A stretch of 64,000 nucleotides of DNA from Streptococcus hyointestinalis (GTDB lineage Bacteria; Bacillota; Bacilli; Lactobacillales; Streptococcaceae). Location of the stretch: NCBI RefSeq assembly GCF_011039275.1, contig NZ_JAAKGB010000001.1:1302001-1366000 (forward strand). Reading direction: 5' to 3'. This document shows, piece by piece, positions 21,042 through 29,867 of the stretch. The first letter of the stretch is position 1, and the number at the start of each line of letters is the position of its first letter. The translations under genes were made by a program, and so were the position numbers. The notes under the pieces are model-generated. The model was not told the origin of the DNA, did not search any database, and worked only from the letters and a program-made list of their open reading frames with translations.

Positions 21042-21116
21042 TCCCCCTTTTAATAAATAGTGTGTTAAAAAGTTACAAAGCACTGACCAAAGTAAGTGGT
21101 CACCTTATCGGGACTT
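21042..21116 (-). promoter_or_regulatory. SMK box (SAM-III) riboswitch of metK
   Basis: On the minus strand the leader reads TCCCGATAAGG, a hairpin TGACC...GGTCA, CTTTGTAAC, an A/T-rich linker and GGGGGA, the metK ribosome binding site. These are the conserved elements of the SMK box of Lactobacillales. When SAM binds, the Shine-Dalgarno GGGGGA pairs with TCCC and translation stops. Location directly before metK agrees with this. Confidence 0.92.
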
Positions 21117-21215
21117 AATAACTGTTTAAGTATAACACTTTTTAGCCTTTATAGAAATAGCTGACACCTGATTTTTGATAAAAACTTTATATCAGTATTT
21201 CGCCAAAAACTATTG

Positions 21216-21221
21216 TATAAT
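21216..21221 (+). promoter_or_regulatory. -10 box of birA, 6 nt before its ATG
   Basis: TATAAT followed by GGTCTT and ATG. A start point 7 nt downstream would coincide with the start codon. No Shine-Dalgarno is present and the -35 is poor. Confidence 0.6.
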
Positions 21222-21227
21222 GGTCTT

Positions 21228-22016
21228 ATGATAAAAGGAAATACAAGCTACACAGACAGATTAGATCCCCAGTGGTTGCAAAAAGAGCTCGCTTTTTCAG
21301 TGACCTTTATGGAAAATAGCCAGTCCACACAGCTAGATGCCAAAAAAGCCAAAGAAAAAGAAGCCCTCGTGCTTCCTCATCTCTTTATAGCCAACCACCA
21401 GACAGCAGCTGTTGGGCGCTTCTCACGTCCTTTTTTTGCCAGCAACAATCAAGGTATCTACATGTCTCTCTACCTGCCAGTAAAAGCCGAAAAAGAGCTG
21501 TCTACCTATACCATGATGGCAGCTTCTAGTATTGTCAAAGCCATTAAAAAATTGACACGCATAGACACACACATCAAGTGGGTCAATGATATTTACCGCA
21601 ATGGTAAAAAAATCGCTGGTATCCTAACAGAAACCACAACCAATAAGAAAACAGGGCAAACAGACGGTGTCATCATCGGTATCGGGATAAACTTTGCTAT
21701 CTCAGACTTCCCAGTGGAGTTACAAGATAAAGCAGGCAGTCTTTTTGATGACATGCCGACAATCAGTCGAAATGCCCTCATCAAAGAGATTTGGCGGCTC
21801 TTTTTTACCATTCCAGAATATGACCATATCAAGGTTTATAAGGAAAAATCACTGGTACTTGGACAGAGAGTGCGCTTTAGTGAAAATGGCAAGCTCTTTT
21901 CAGGACTTGCCACAGACATCCTCAATTCAGGGACGCTTGTCGTAGAGTTAGATAATGGTGAGGTCAAATACCTCTCAAGCGGTGAGATTAGTCTTGATTC
22001 TTGGTCAGATCAATAA
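21228..22016 (+). CDS. birA: Biotin-[acetyl-CoA-carboxylase] ligase, single-domain
   Basis: A 262-aa biotin protein ligase that attaches biotin to the BCCP subunit of acetyl-CoA carboxylase. Seen: SVTFMENSQSTQLDAKK, ANHQTAAVGRFSRPF (the family motif GRGR is here GRF), IKWVNDIYRNGKKIAGILTE (matches the KWPND / GGIL motif), and VIIGIGINFAI. No N-terminal helix-turn-helix, so it cannot act as a repressor. The ATG at 21228 is preferred; codons before it lie in the promoter. Probably leaderless. The 3' end overlaps the convergent DUF3272 gene by 29 nt. Confidence 0.85.
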   Translation: MIKGNTSYTDRLDPQWLQKELAFSVTFMENSQSTQLDAKKAKEKEALVLPHLFIANHQTAAVGRFSRPFFASNNQGIYMSLYLPVKAEKELSTYTMMAASSIVKAIKKLTRIDTHIKWVNDIYRNGKKIAGILTETTTNKKTGQTDGVIIGIGINFAISDFPVELQDKAGSLFDDMPTISRNALIKEIWRLFFTIPEYDHIKVYKEKSLVLGQRVRFSENGKLFSGLATDILNSGTLVVELDNGEVKYLSSGEISLDSWSDQ

Positions 22017-22182
22017 TAGCGTCCGTCGCTTTTGAGACAAGATAAGCACGGCGCAAATCACGATACAGCAAAAACGCCCAGACCCCTGCAAAGAAATAAG
22101 ACCCTGCAAAAAAAGCTTCATTCATAAAGTAAGTCTCAGCTGCACACAGAACAGCTGTCAGTAAAAAACGTTGTATGTTCAT
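21988..22182 (-). CDS. DUF3272-like small membrane protein
   Basis: A 64-aa protein with two hydrophobic segments (residues 5-22 and 24-40), matching the small streptococcal family DUF3272 from memory. Function unknown. Start codon at 22182 (MNIQRFLLTAV) directly follows an extended -10 by 6 nt, and there is no ribosome binding site, so the mRNA is predicted leaderless. Convergent with birA. Confidence 0.75.
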   Translation of the reverse strand: MNIQRFLLTAVLCAAETYFMNEAFFAGSYFFAGVWAFLLYRDLRRAYLVSKATDAIIDLTKNQD

Positions 22183-22188
22183 AAAGCT

Positions 22189-22194
22189 ATTATA
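22189..22194 (-). promoter_or_regulatory. Extended -10 of the DUF3272 gene
   Basis: Minus strand TGTTATAAT, then AGCTTT and ATG. Six nt separate -10 and start codon. Confidence 0.7.
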
Positions 22195-22204
22195 ACACAT
22201 TCTC

Positions 22205-22238
22205 AAAAAGAGAGGCTAGTTGTACTAGTCTCTCTTTT
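22205..22238 (-). terminator. Terminator of dnaX
   Basis: Long stem AAAGAGAG-CTAGT / ACTAG-CTCTCTTT with a 3-nt loop and one mismatch, followed by TTTTT on the minus strand. Confidence 0.85.
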
Positions 22239-22242
22239 AGTT

Positions 22243-23913
22243 CTAATCCTCCACCAGCTCAATCTTATCAGCTAGAAAGTGAAAGTTTTCTGGGATAGTG
22301 GCGTCTAAGGTGTTTTCCTCAGCAGGTTGGTCCTGCTGCTGCGCTTTTCGCTGCTTAGCAAACTCTCCACGAATGCTGTTAAAGTCCGAACGCCCAACGG
22401 CTAGGATATTTGGTGAGAAGCCAGCGACCTTGCTCATGATATTACCAAAAATAGCGTTGAGGTCTGAGCGTTTCATGGCTTGCTCGGCGTTAAAGGCAGC
22501 GTCAAAAGCCAAAATGGCATTTTCGCTATTGGCTAGCACTGGCTCTGAACCACGTAAAAGCGCCCTGTCCTGAACGGAAATGCTGTCCAAAATTTCATTC
22601 CAAGCGCTCTTAAGCGCCTCTAGGTACTCACGAGACTTTTGACTGTCGACCACCGTTTCTTCCATGATGGTCAAAATCTTAGCTCGGTCTACTTTGTAGG
22701 TAAAGCTACTCTTAGCTCTAGCAGGTATACTGCTAGCTTTTGGCGTTTGCGTGCGCAAGCGCTCCATTTCTTGCTTGAGCTCTGTTATCTCGCTACGCAG
22801 GCTATCCAGTTCTTCAGCGACATTTTCTGGTAAAGTTGTAGTCTTACTTTCTGCTAGCTCGACCAACTGAATGGTCATCATCTCGGCATAAATCCTTGGC
22901 TGACTGGCAGACTTGATGACACCAAGCTGCTTGGTGACCGTGTCAATCATCTCAAAGAGCAGGTCATTGTCTAAGGACATATTCTCCGTGAACATCTCTG
23001 TCTGGCTGGAGGAGCTACCGCCTGCCTTTGCCACCAGCAAATCCCGCAGGTAAACCAGCAAATCCGTCGCCAAACGGCTCATGCTCTTGCCACTATCAAA
23101 GATGGTCTCCAAGTTTTCGAGCGCTCCATTAACATCTTTTTGAGCGATATGATAGACGTACTCGTCCAGAGCTCGCAGGGAGATACTGCCCGTTATCTCC
23201 TCAGCAATGGCAAGCGTCACACGATTGTCAGCGCTAAGGCTCAGCGCTTGGTCGAGAATAGACAGGGCGTCACGCATACCACCCTCAGCTCGTCTGGCAA
23301 TGAGCGTTAGCGCTTCTTTCTCATAGCTAATGGCTTCTTTCTCCAAAATAGAAGCCAAGTGTTCTTCAATCGCCTGCTGTTTAATCGCCTTGAACTCAAA
23401 GCGTTGCACACGAGAGAGAATGGTCGCTGGAATCTTGTGTAATTCTGTCGTCGCTAAAATGAAAACGACATTCTCCGTTGGCTCTTCTAGCGTTTTCAGA
23501 AGGGCATTGAAAGCCCCTGTTGAGAGCATGTGCACCTCATCAATGATGTAAACCTTGTAGGTCGCACGGCTCGGCGCATAGGTCGACTTATCTCTGATGT
23601 CACGGATTTCATCGACACCGTTATTAGACGCAGCGTCAATTTCAATGACATCCTCAAGCGCACCACTGGTAATATCTCGGCAAATATCACAGTGATTGCA
23701 GGGCTCGCCGTCCACTTGGTTGGGGCAGTTCATGGCTTTGGCAAAAATCTTGGCTGCGCTGGTTTTCCCTATCCCACGTGGTCCAGAAAAAAGATAAGCA
23801 TGACTAATCTTACCCGAAGCCACTGCTTGCTTGAGCGTGGTTGAGATAACCGACTGCCCCACCATCTCATCAAAAGTCTGGCTACGGTATTTACGGTATA
23901 AAGCCTGATACAT
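22243..23913 (-). CDS. dnaX: DNA polymerase III subunit tau/gamma
   Basis: A 556-aa clamp-loader subunit that loads the beta clamp and organises the replisome. Walker A GPRGIGKTSAAK (residues 44-55), zinc cysteines in CPNQVDGEPCNHCDIC, Walker B VYIIDEVHML, SRC-like VQRFEFKAI, then the collar domain and a tau-specific C-terminus with a predicted coiled coil (LDSLRSEITELKQEMERLRTQ). GAGGTGAG lies 6 nt before the ATG. Starts in a one-nt overlap (TAATG) with the upstream GAF protein gene, so both are co-translated. Confidence 0.95.
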   Translation of the reverse strand: MYQALYRKYRSQTFDEMVGQSVISTTLKQAVASGKISHAYLFSGPRGIGKTSAAKIFAKAMNCPNQVDGEPCNHCDICRDITSGALEDVIEIDAASNNGVDEIRDIRDKSTYAPSRATYKVYIIDEVHMLSTGAFNALLKTLEEPTENVVFILATTELHKIPATILSRVQRFEFKAIKQQAIEEHLASILEKEAISYEKEALTLIARRAEGGMRDALSILDQALSLSADNRVTLAIAEEITGSISLRALDEYVYHIAQKDVNGALENLETIFDSGKSMSRLATDLLVYLRDLLVAKAGGSSSSQTEMFTENMSLDNDLLFEMIDTVTKQLGVIKSASQPRIYAEMMTIQLVELAESKTTTLPENVAEELDSLRSEITELKQEMERLRTQTPKASSIPARAKSSFTYKVDRAKILTIMEETVVDSQKSREYLEALKSAWNEILDSISVQDRALLRGSEPVLANSENAILAFDAAFNAEQAMKRSDLNAIFGNIMSKVAGFSPNILAVGRSDFNSIRGEFAKQRKAQQQDQPAEENTLDATIPENFHFLADKIELVED

Positions 23914-24410
23914 TATGCTCTCACCTCAAACATAGAAAAATCCCACTGCGTTTTTGACAATAGAACATCTAAAAACGCCTGCAAAAAGTCTAGGTCAAGC
24001 TCGTCATAATCCGCTACTTTCTGAGAATCCAAATCTAAAACACCCAGCAAGTGCCCGTCCTTTAGCATAGGCAGGACAATCTCACTTCTTGCTGCCGAGT
24101 CGCAGGCGATGTAGTTGGCGTGCCTTGTCACATCCTCAACAATCATGGCTTTTTGCGACTGAGCGACCTCACCACAGACACCTTTTCCAAGTGCAATCCT
24201 TACACAAGAGACATGCCCTTGAAAAGGACCCAAGACAAGCTCACTTCCGTCATAGAGATAAAAGCCAGCAAAAACAGTGTTTGGCAGAGTTTCTCTTAGC
24301 AGAGCTGAAGCGTTTGCGAGGTTTGCGATAACATTTGTTTCACCTGTAAATAGCGCTTCTGCCTGCGCTAGCATGAGCTGATAATTTTCTTTTTTTCGTG
24401 CTTTTTCCAT
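23913..24410 (-). CDS. GAF-domain free methionine-(R)-sulfoxide reductase
   Basis: A 165-aa cytoplasmic GAF protein. The three cysteines of fRMsr (MsrC) enzymes are present: [16 protein letters not shown] and [17 protein letters not shown]. It reduces free methionine-R-sulfoxide and so repairs oxidised methionine pools. The start at 24410 ([11 protein letters not shown]) is chosen over a GTG at 24440 because the promoter -10 lies between them. Upstream of dnaX in a two-gene unit. Confidence 0.88.
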   Translation of the reverse strand: MEKARKKENYQLMLAQAEALFTGETNVIANLANASALLRETLPNTVFAGFYLYDGSELVLGPFQGHVSCVRIALGKGVCGEVAQSQKAMIVEDVTRHANYIACDSAARSEIVLPMLKDGHLLGVLDLDSQKVADYDELDLDFLQAFLDVLLSKTQWDFSMFEVRA

Positions 24411-24417
24411 ACTTTTT

Positions 24418-24423
24418 ATTATA
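24418..24423 (-). promoter_or_regulatory. Extended -10 of the fRMsr-dnaX unit
   Basis: Minus strand TGCTATAAT with only 7 nt to the ATG at 24410, predicting a leaderless message. Confidence 0.65.
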
Positions 24424-24457
24424 GCATATTTGCTACGCACGCGCTGAAAATATAAGT

Positions 24458-24484
24458 AAAAAACAAGATGAGAAACTCATCTTG
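24458..24484 (-). terminator. Terminator of the alcohol dehydrogenase gene
   Basis: Perfect 9-bp stem CAAGATGAG / CTCATCTTG with a TTT loop, followed by six T residues on the minus strand. Confidence 0.95.
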
Positions 24485-24490
24485 CCTTTA

Positions 24491-25537
24491 CTAGTCAATG
24501 GTAATCATGGCTTTGATAGTCTTACGCTCTTGCATGTCCTTGTAGGCTTGGTCAATGTCAGAAAGTTTGTAGGTTTGCGTAAAGACCTTTCCTGGGTTGA
24601 TGTCACCATCAAGCACTGCCTTTAAAAGCACTGCCTTGTCATAAGTCGTCACAGAGGCTGGACCACCTGCAAAGATAGTGTTTTTCATAAAGTAGTCGCC
24701 CATGTTGATGTCACCCGTGTGAGGCACACCGACACGTCCAACGACAGCACCCGGACGAGCAATAGCAATAGCCGTCTCGGTAGATAAGTGTGTCCCTACA
24801 CACTCAAGCGCTGCGTCCACACCATCACCATTTGTCAATTCCAAAACTTTAGCGATACCCTCTTCACCACGCTCAGCCACGACATCTGTCGCCCCAAACT
24901 CAAGAGCAAGCTGTTGACGGTCTTCGTGACGGCTCATGATGATAATGCGCTTAGCGCCACGCAATTTAGCTGCGATAACTGCACACAAACCAACCGCACC
25001 ATCACCGACAACAGCAACCGTATCACCTGCCTTGACATTTGCCACACGTGCAGCGTGATAGCCCGTTGGCATCACATCTGCCAGTGCTAGGAAGGATTTT
25101 AACATGCCTTCGCTATAGTCGTCGGGCTGACCAGGGATTTTGACCAAGGACCAGTCAGCATGGGTGTAGCGCACATACTCTGCCTGGTAGCCGTGTGAGA
25201 AGTTAGTTGCAGCAGAATGACTTTGACAACCTCCTTCAAATCCTGCACGACAAGCAGCACAATGCCCACAGCCATGCGTGAAAGGCGCAATGACAAAGTC
25301 TCCTGCCTTTACCGTGTTGATAGCAGCACCGACTTTTTCAACAATCCCAATGATTTCATGTCCTGAATTGTCTGAGCCAGCTTCTTTGGCGTCATCTCCT
25401 CGGTAAGTCCACAAGTCAGACCCGCAAACACAGGTTCTAACCACACGGATGACCGCATCGTCTTGCTCTATGATTTCTGGCATAGGAGCGTCTTGAATAG
25501 CTACTTGCCCTTCTTTGATAAATACAGCTTTTTTCAT
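24491..25537 (-). CDS. Zinc-dependent alcohol dehydrogenase
   Basis: A 348-aa medium-chain dehydrogenase. Catalytic zinc ligands: Cys in RTCVCGSDLW (residues about 36-45) and GHE (about 60). Structural zinc cysteines are in HGCGHCAACRAGFEGGC. NAD(P) motif VVGDGAVGLCAVIAA near 170. It is like the YjmD/threonine-dehydrogenase subgroup; the substrate is not determinable. AAAGGGAAATACA precedes the ATG. Single gene between two terminators. Confidence 0.85.
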   Translation of the reverse strand: MKKAVFIKEGQVAIQDAPMPEIIEQDDAVIRVVRTCVCGSDLWTYRGDDAKEAGSDNSGHEIIGIVEKVGAAINTVKAGDFVIAPFTHGCGHCAACRAGFEGGCQSHSAATNFSHGYQAEYVRYTHADWSLVKIPGQPDDYSEGMLKSFLALADVMPTGYHAARVANVKAGDTVAVVGDGAVGLCAVIAAKLRGAKRIIIMSRHEDRQQLALEFGATDVVAERGEEGIAKVLELTNGDGVDAALECVGTHLSTETAIAIARPGAVVGRVGVPHTGDINMGDYFMKNTIFAGGPASVTTYDKAVLLKAVLDGDINPGKVFTQTYKLSDIDQAYKDMQERKTIKAMITID

Positions 25538-25599
25538 TGTATTTCCCTTTCCGTTCTTTATTTGTCTCCCATTATAAGCTTTTATTTTAAAAATAACAA

Positions 25600-25637
25600 A
25601 TACCTATTAGTGATGGCTTACCATAACCAATAGGTAT
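25600..25637 (-). terminator. Probable terminator after the Sua5-like gene
   Basis: ATACCTATT...AATAGGTAT, a 9-bp outer stem enclosing a smaller ATGG/CCAT stem, followed by TTGTTATTTTT on the minus strand. Confidence 0.6.
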
Positions 25638-25644
25638 GATGATT

Positions 25645-26430
25645 TTAGTAGTATTCACCTTGGCGATAGTCCCAAGAGTTGAAGGTGTCTGACAAGTGCA
25701 TCATGATTTTATCAATGTCAAGCCCTTTGCGGATAACGACTGGACAAGGTGTGACTGAGCGACTGCTTGCGCCTTGCTCAGGGATGAGCTTGCCATCCTT
25801 ATCCACCATAGACACCATAACACCTTGCTCGTAGCGGGTCTCAACTGTCTTATCTGGCTGGATAGACGCTACATAGTCGTCTGCTTCGATGACAAGGTCG
25901 ACCATAGACTCGATACGCTCACCGATACCCTCGACCTTACCACGGTTTCCTTTACCAGATGGGTTGGCTGATGACGCATAGACCATACGTCCTTCTTTTT
26001 CCCACATTTCTTTAGCTAACTGCTCACCAGCTTTACCAAACTTGATGACAAAGCATGAGGTGCCTCGCACGTCTGTCATGAGTTCTTCACGTCCGTCACC
26101 AATGGCAACGAGCTTTTCATAAGCGTCTTTACGCCAAGGAAGGATACAACCAAGGAGAATGTCCTCATCCCAGTGTTTTTGATAAAAAGCGTCAATTTCA
26201 GGAGTGAGCTGTGCTAGGCTACGAAGCTCATCTAGTGAACCACAAAGTACGACACCTGGTTTGTTGCGGTTACGTTCCTTAGCTTCAAATTTACGCTCCA
26301 AACCTTTTCTGTCCGCTGTCATGATAATGTAGCCAACTTTTGTCGGGCAGACGATAACGCCACCCTCACCACGCATAATCTCAAATCCTTCCTGCGAAAG
26401 ATTGCCATCCCATTGAATGTGTTTTGTCAT
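25645..26430 (-). CDS. Divergent Sua5/YciO/YrdC-fold protein
   Basis: A 261-aa protein of the YrdC superfamily. The family normally makes threonylcarbamoyl-AMP for tRNA t6A. Here the diagnostic PTDTVYGLG is changed to PTKVGYIIMT (residues 29-38), and K(G)RPxxKPL to KERNRNKPGVVL. VYASSANPSGKGNRG is better conserved (typical SSANxSG). The C-terminal part after about 185 is short for a Sua5 domain. The real t6A enzyme is expected elsewhere in the genome, so this paralog probably has another role. AGAGGAAAACAAG precedes the ATG. Confidence 0.75.
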   Translation of the reverse strand: MTKHIQWDGNLSQEGFEIMRGEGGVIVCPTKVGYIIMTADRKGLERKFEAKERNRNKPGVVLCGSLDELRSLAQLTPEIDAFYQKHWDEDILLGCILPWRKDAYEKLVAIGDGREELMTDVRGTSCFVIKFGKAGEQLAKEMWEKEGRMVYASSANPSGKGNRGKVEGIGERIESMVDLVIEADDYVASIQPDKTVETRYEQGVMVSMVDKDGKLIPEQGASSRSVTPCPVVIRKGLDIDKIMMHLSDTFNSWDYRQGEYY

Positions 26431-26562
26431 CTTGTTTTCCTCTTCTGTATTATTTTCTAATTTCTAATATTGTCATCATTGTTTTGACAAACAAATGACT
26501 TATAAAACTTAGTTTATCATGTCAATTCTGACTTTTCAAGTATTTTTCTAAATTTTCAAAAA

Positions 26563-27165
26563 TTATTTTTCATCGTCACGCCAATAAGCTGGTCGCTTCT
26601 TTTCATAGGCTGTAATCAAGTCCTCATACTGCAAGGTAATGCCGATATCATCTAAACCATTTAGGAGCTTATGCTTCCACTCACCATCAATCTCAAAGCT
26701 GAAATCACCAATAGGTGTGATAAGTAACTGCTTTTCAAGGTCAACTGTGATGGTTTCATCTGGCGAGAGCTTAGCCAGCTCTTCACGCACCTCTCTTGGC
26801 TGAACAATAGGCAAAAGCCCGTTGTTGAGCTCGTTATTGTAGTGAATGTCGCCAAAAGAACCTGCAATCACTACTCGAAAACCGTAGTCAGCCAGCGCCC
26901 ATGCAGCGTGCTCACGTGACGAGCCTGCTCCAAAATTATCCCCTGTGATGAGAATGCCAGCATTCTTATAAGGCGCTTGGTTGAAGATAAAATCGGGATT
27001 TTCCGTGTAATTGTCATCCAAATAACGCCACTCGTACATGAGATACTTGCCAAAGCCTTTTTTATCAATCAACTTCAAAAATTGCTTGGGCAAAATCTGG
27101 TCGGTGTCAATATTGTCATTCATCAAGGGAACTGTCGTCCCTGTGTAAACGGTAAATTTTTCCAT
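26563..27165 (-). CDS. leuD: 3-isopropylmalate dehydratase small subunit
   Basis: A 200-aa subunit of isopropylmalate isomerase (leucine pathway step 2). Seen: [22 protein letters not shown] near the N-terminus and [31 protein letters not shown], the substrate-recognition motif. Forms the heterodimer with LeuC, whose gene is 11 nt upstream. Last gene of leuABCD. Confidence 0.96.
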   Translation of the reverse strand: MEKFTVYTGTTVPLMNDNIDTDQILPKQFLKLIDKKGFGKYLMYEWRYLDDNYTENPDFIFNQAPYKNAGILITGDNFGAGSSREHAAWALADYGFRVVIAGSFGDIHYNNELNNGLLPIVQPREVREELAKLSPDETITVDLEKQLLITPIGDFSFEIDGEWKHKLLNGLDDIGITLQYEDLITAYEKKRPAYWRDDEK

Positions 27166-27176
27166 AGGTCTCCTTG

Positions 27177-28559
27177 CTAAGTGGCTTCTTCTAGCTCTCT
27201 CACATCGACAAAGCGTCCAAAAATAGCTGCCGCTGCTGCCATAGCTGGACTACAAAGGTGCGTGCGTGCACCAACACCCTGCCTGTCCTCAAAGTTGCGA
27301 TTGCTGGTAGAGGCAGCGTGCACTCCCGTTGGCACCTTGTCAGGATTCATCCCAAGACACATGGAGCAGCCTGGGTCACGCCACTCAAATCCTGCTTCCT
27401 TGAAAATCTTGTCCAATCCCAGCTGTTCAGCTGCACGCTTGACAGGACGACTGCCAGGCACCACAATGGCGGTCATATTAGGTGCAATATGCTTGCCCTC
27501 AACAAAGCGAGCCGCCACCTGAAGGTCACTCAATCTGGCATTGGTACAAGAGCCCAAAAAGACATAACCCAACTCAATATCACTGGCTTTTTGACCTGGC
27601 TCTAAGTCCATGTAAGCATAGGCACGCTCGTCATTGAGGTCACGACTCTCTGGAAAGACTTCACCATAAGCCACACCCATAGACGGATTGGTGCCCCAAG
27701 TGACCATGGGCGCTAGCTCTGACACATCAAGCGTGATGACCTTGTCATAGGTCGCATCCTCGTCTGACACTAGCGTCTTCCAATCAGCGACCGCTTCGTC
27801 AAAGCGCTTAGGACGGTGCGGTTTGTCCTTTAGATAATCATAGGTGGTCTGGTCGGGATTCATAATCCCCATCTTAGCCCCAAACTCAATGGACATGTTG
27901 CAAATGGTCATGCGCTCTTCCATGGTGAGGTTGGAGATAGCCTCGCCTTGATACTCCACCACATGACCAACACCAAGAGACACTCCGTATCTGGCAATCA
28001 AAGCCAAAATGTAGTCTTTAGCGTAAACACCCTTTTGCGGACGCCCAACAAAGCGTACCAAGAGTTTCTTTGGCTTGACTTGCCAGAGCGTTTGCGTCGC
28101 AAAGACATGCTCCACTTCTGTCGTTCCAATCCCAAAGGCAATAGCACCAAAAGCGCCGTGTGTGGCTGTGTGGCTGTCGCCGCAGACGATAAATTTCCCA
28201 GGCTGAGTACGCCCTGTCTCTGGTCCAACCATGTGAACAATACCCTGCAATTCTGAGCCGTGGTCCGCATGCGGAATGCCAAATTCTTTGACATTGCGAG
28301 CAAGAGCATCCATCTGCGCCTTGGAGATGACGTCACGGATATCATAGATATTGACAGTTGGGACATTATGGTCAAAAGTCCCAAAGGTCAGGTCTGGACG
28401 GCGAACTTTGCGCCCAGCTTCTCTCAGACCGTCAAAAGCCTGCGGACTCGTCACTTCATGGATATAGTGCTGGTCGACATACATGAGCTGCGGCTCACCT
28501 TCTCTACCTGTAATCACATGACGTTCCCACAATTTATCAAAAATGGATTTTCCACTCAT
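27177..28559 (-). CDS. leuC: 3-isopropylmalate dehydratase large subunit
   Basis: A 460-aa aconitase-family subunit with a 4Fe-4S cluster. Cysteine ligands are in [10 protein letters not shown] (about residue 338) and [13 protein letters not shown] (about 400). [13 protein letters not shown] and TFDHNVPT are other conserved sites. Converts 2-isopropylmalate to 3-isopropylmalate with LeuD. Its start overlaps the upstream DUF1294 gene by 23 nt. Confidence 0.96.
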   Translation of the reverse strand: MSGKSIFDKLWERHVITGREGEPQLMYVDQHYIHEVTSPQAFDGLREAGRKVRRPDLTFGTFDHNVPTVNIYDIRDVISKAQMDALARNVKEFGIPHADHGSELQGIVHMVGPETGRTQPGKFIVCGDSHTATHGAFGAIAFGIGTTEVEHVFATQTLWQVKPKKLLVRFVGRPQKGVYAKDYILALIARYGVSLGVGHVVEYQGEAISNLTMEERMTICNMSIEFGAKMGIMNPDQTTYDYLKDKPHRPKRFDEAVADWKTLVSDEDATYDKVITLDVSELAPMVTWGTNPSMGVAYGEVFPESRDLNDERAYAYMDLEPGQKASDIELGYVFLGSCTNARLSDLQVAARFVEGKHIAPNMTAIVVPGSRPVKRAAEQLGLDKIFKEAGFEWRDPGCSMCLGMNPDKVPTGVHAASTSNRNFEDRQGVGARTHLCSPAMAAAAAIFGRFVDVRELEEAT

Positions 28560-28824
28560 TTGTCATCCTCCAAAGATAATAGCTAACGAGAGCTAGTATG
28601 ACAATACCCAGCGCCCAACTCAACTGAAAGTACCACTTTCTTGTCTTATGATGAAAGACAAGAGCGCCGAGATAAGCTCCCACACCACCTAAAAGGTAAG
28701 TCATGGCAAGGAGACTCTTTTCAGACAAGCGCCAGCCCTTCACTCTAGCCTGCCGTTTATCATAACCATAGCAGCAAAAGACAAGGCTATTCCACACCAG
28801 CACCACTAAAATGTACAGTCTCAT
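28537..28824 (-). CDS. DUF1294 small membrane protein within the leu operon
   Basis: A 95-aa protein of the DUF1294 family. Conserved [19 protein letters not shown], then [23 protein letters not shown]. Three membrane segments (1-18, 40-58, 70-87). Function unknown. It overlaps leuB by 4 nt and leuC by 23 nt, so it must be transcribed with leucine biosynthesis, an unusual place for this family. Confidence 0.85.
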   Translation of the reverse strand: MRLYILVVLVWNSLVFCCYGYDKRQARVKGWRLSEKSLLAMTYLLGGVGAYLGALVFHHKTRKWYFQLSWALGIVILALVSYYLWRMTNEWKIHF

Positions 28825-29858
28825 AGGTTATCAATAATCGCCTGTGTCATCTCGCTTGTTTTGGCATTGCCGCCAAGGTCTGCGGTCAGTATACCTGCTG
28901 ACAAAGTCTTCTCAACAGCTCTTTCAATCATGCTTGCCGCTTCTTTTTGCGCAAAGCTGTCACGCAACATCATGGCAACAGACAAAATCATGCTGATGGG
29001 ATTAGCGATATTTTGCCCTGCAATGTCTGGGGCAGAGCCGTGAATAGGCTCGTAAAGACTTGGTCCATTAGCAGAATGGCTGGCTGACGGCATAACACCA
29101 AGTGTACCTGGTAGGACACTGGACTCGTCAGACAAGATGTCGCCAAAGAGATTTTCCGTCACGATAACGTCAAATCGGCTAGGATTTGTAATCATAAGCA
29201 TGGCTGCGCTATCGACCAACTGGTGCTCTAGGGTCACTTCTGGGTAGTCTTTTGCGACTTGGTCAGCGACTTTACGCCAAAGTTTTGAAGTGGCAAGGAC
29301 ATTTTGCTTATCAATGCTAGTGACTTTTTTCTTGCGCTCTTTGGCTAGCTCAAAAGCTTTACGCACGATACGCTCGATTTCAAAAGCAGCGTAGGCGTTG
29401 ATGTCCTGTGCACTGTCATCCTCAAGATGATGCTCGCCAAAGTAGATACCACCTGTCAGCTCACGCACGACAACAAAGTCAACGTCTCGGATAATCTCCT
29501 CTTTGAGTGGCGATAAGTGCTTCAGCGCCTCGAAAATACGCACCGGACGGATATTGGCAAAGAGATTGAGCTCTTTGCGAATAGCAAGCAGTCCTTGCTC
29601 AGGGCGCACTGGAGCTGTGTCGTACTTAGGGCTTCCGATAGCAGCTAGTAAAATAGCATCCGCAGACTTGGCTGCCTCAAGCGTGTCCTTTGGCAGAGGT
29701 TCACCAACGGCGTCAATGGCTGCGCCGCCAAATACTCTATCATCAATCTCGTAGCTAAAACCTGTCTTTTTCGCCACCGCAGCTAGAACCTCTAGTCCTG
29801 CTGCCATGATTTCTGGACCGATACCATCGCCTGCTAGGGTCACAATTTTCTTTGTCAT
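28821..29858 (-). CDS. leuB: 3-isopropylmalate dehydrogenase
   Basis: A 345-aa NAD-dependent oxidative decarboxylase, third step of leucine synthesis. Seen: VTLAGDGIGPEIM (residues 6-18), AAIGSPKYD, VVRELTGGIYFGEH, NLFGDILSDESSVLPGTLGVMPSAS (metal and substrate Asp) and EPIHGSAPDIAGQNIANP. Start is the ATG at 29858 after GAGG; a GTG two codons earlier overlaps that site. Nine nt after leuA. Confidence 0.96.
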   Translation of the reverse strand: MTKKIVTLAGDGIGPEIMAAGLEVLAAVAKKTGFSYEIDDRVFGGAAIDAVGEPLPKDTLEAAKSADAILLAAIGSPKYDTAPVRPEQGLLAIRKELNLFANIRPVRIFEALKHLSPLKEEIIRDVDFVVVRELTGGIYFGEHHLEDDSAQDINAYAAFEIERIVRKAFELAKERKKKVTSIDKQNVLATSKLWRKVADQVAKDYPEVTLEHQLVDSAAMLMITNPSRFDVIVTENLFGDILSDESSVLPGTLGVMPSASHSANGPSLYEPIHGSAPDIAGQNIANPISMILSVAMMLRDSFAQKEAASMIERAVEKTLSAGILTADLGGNAKTSEMTQAIIDNL

Positions 29859-29867
29859 AAGCACCTC

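Noticed and set aside
26431-26562. Terminator after leuD
   Set aside because: The A/T-rich region has only a short AATTTTTGAAAATT palindrome and no GC stem, so I do not call one; leu transcripts may read through.
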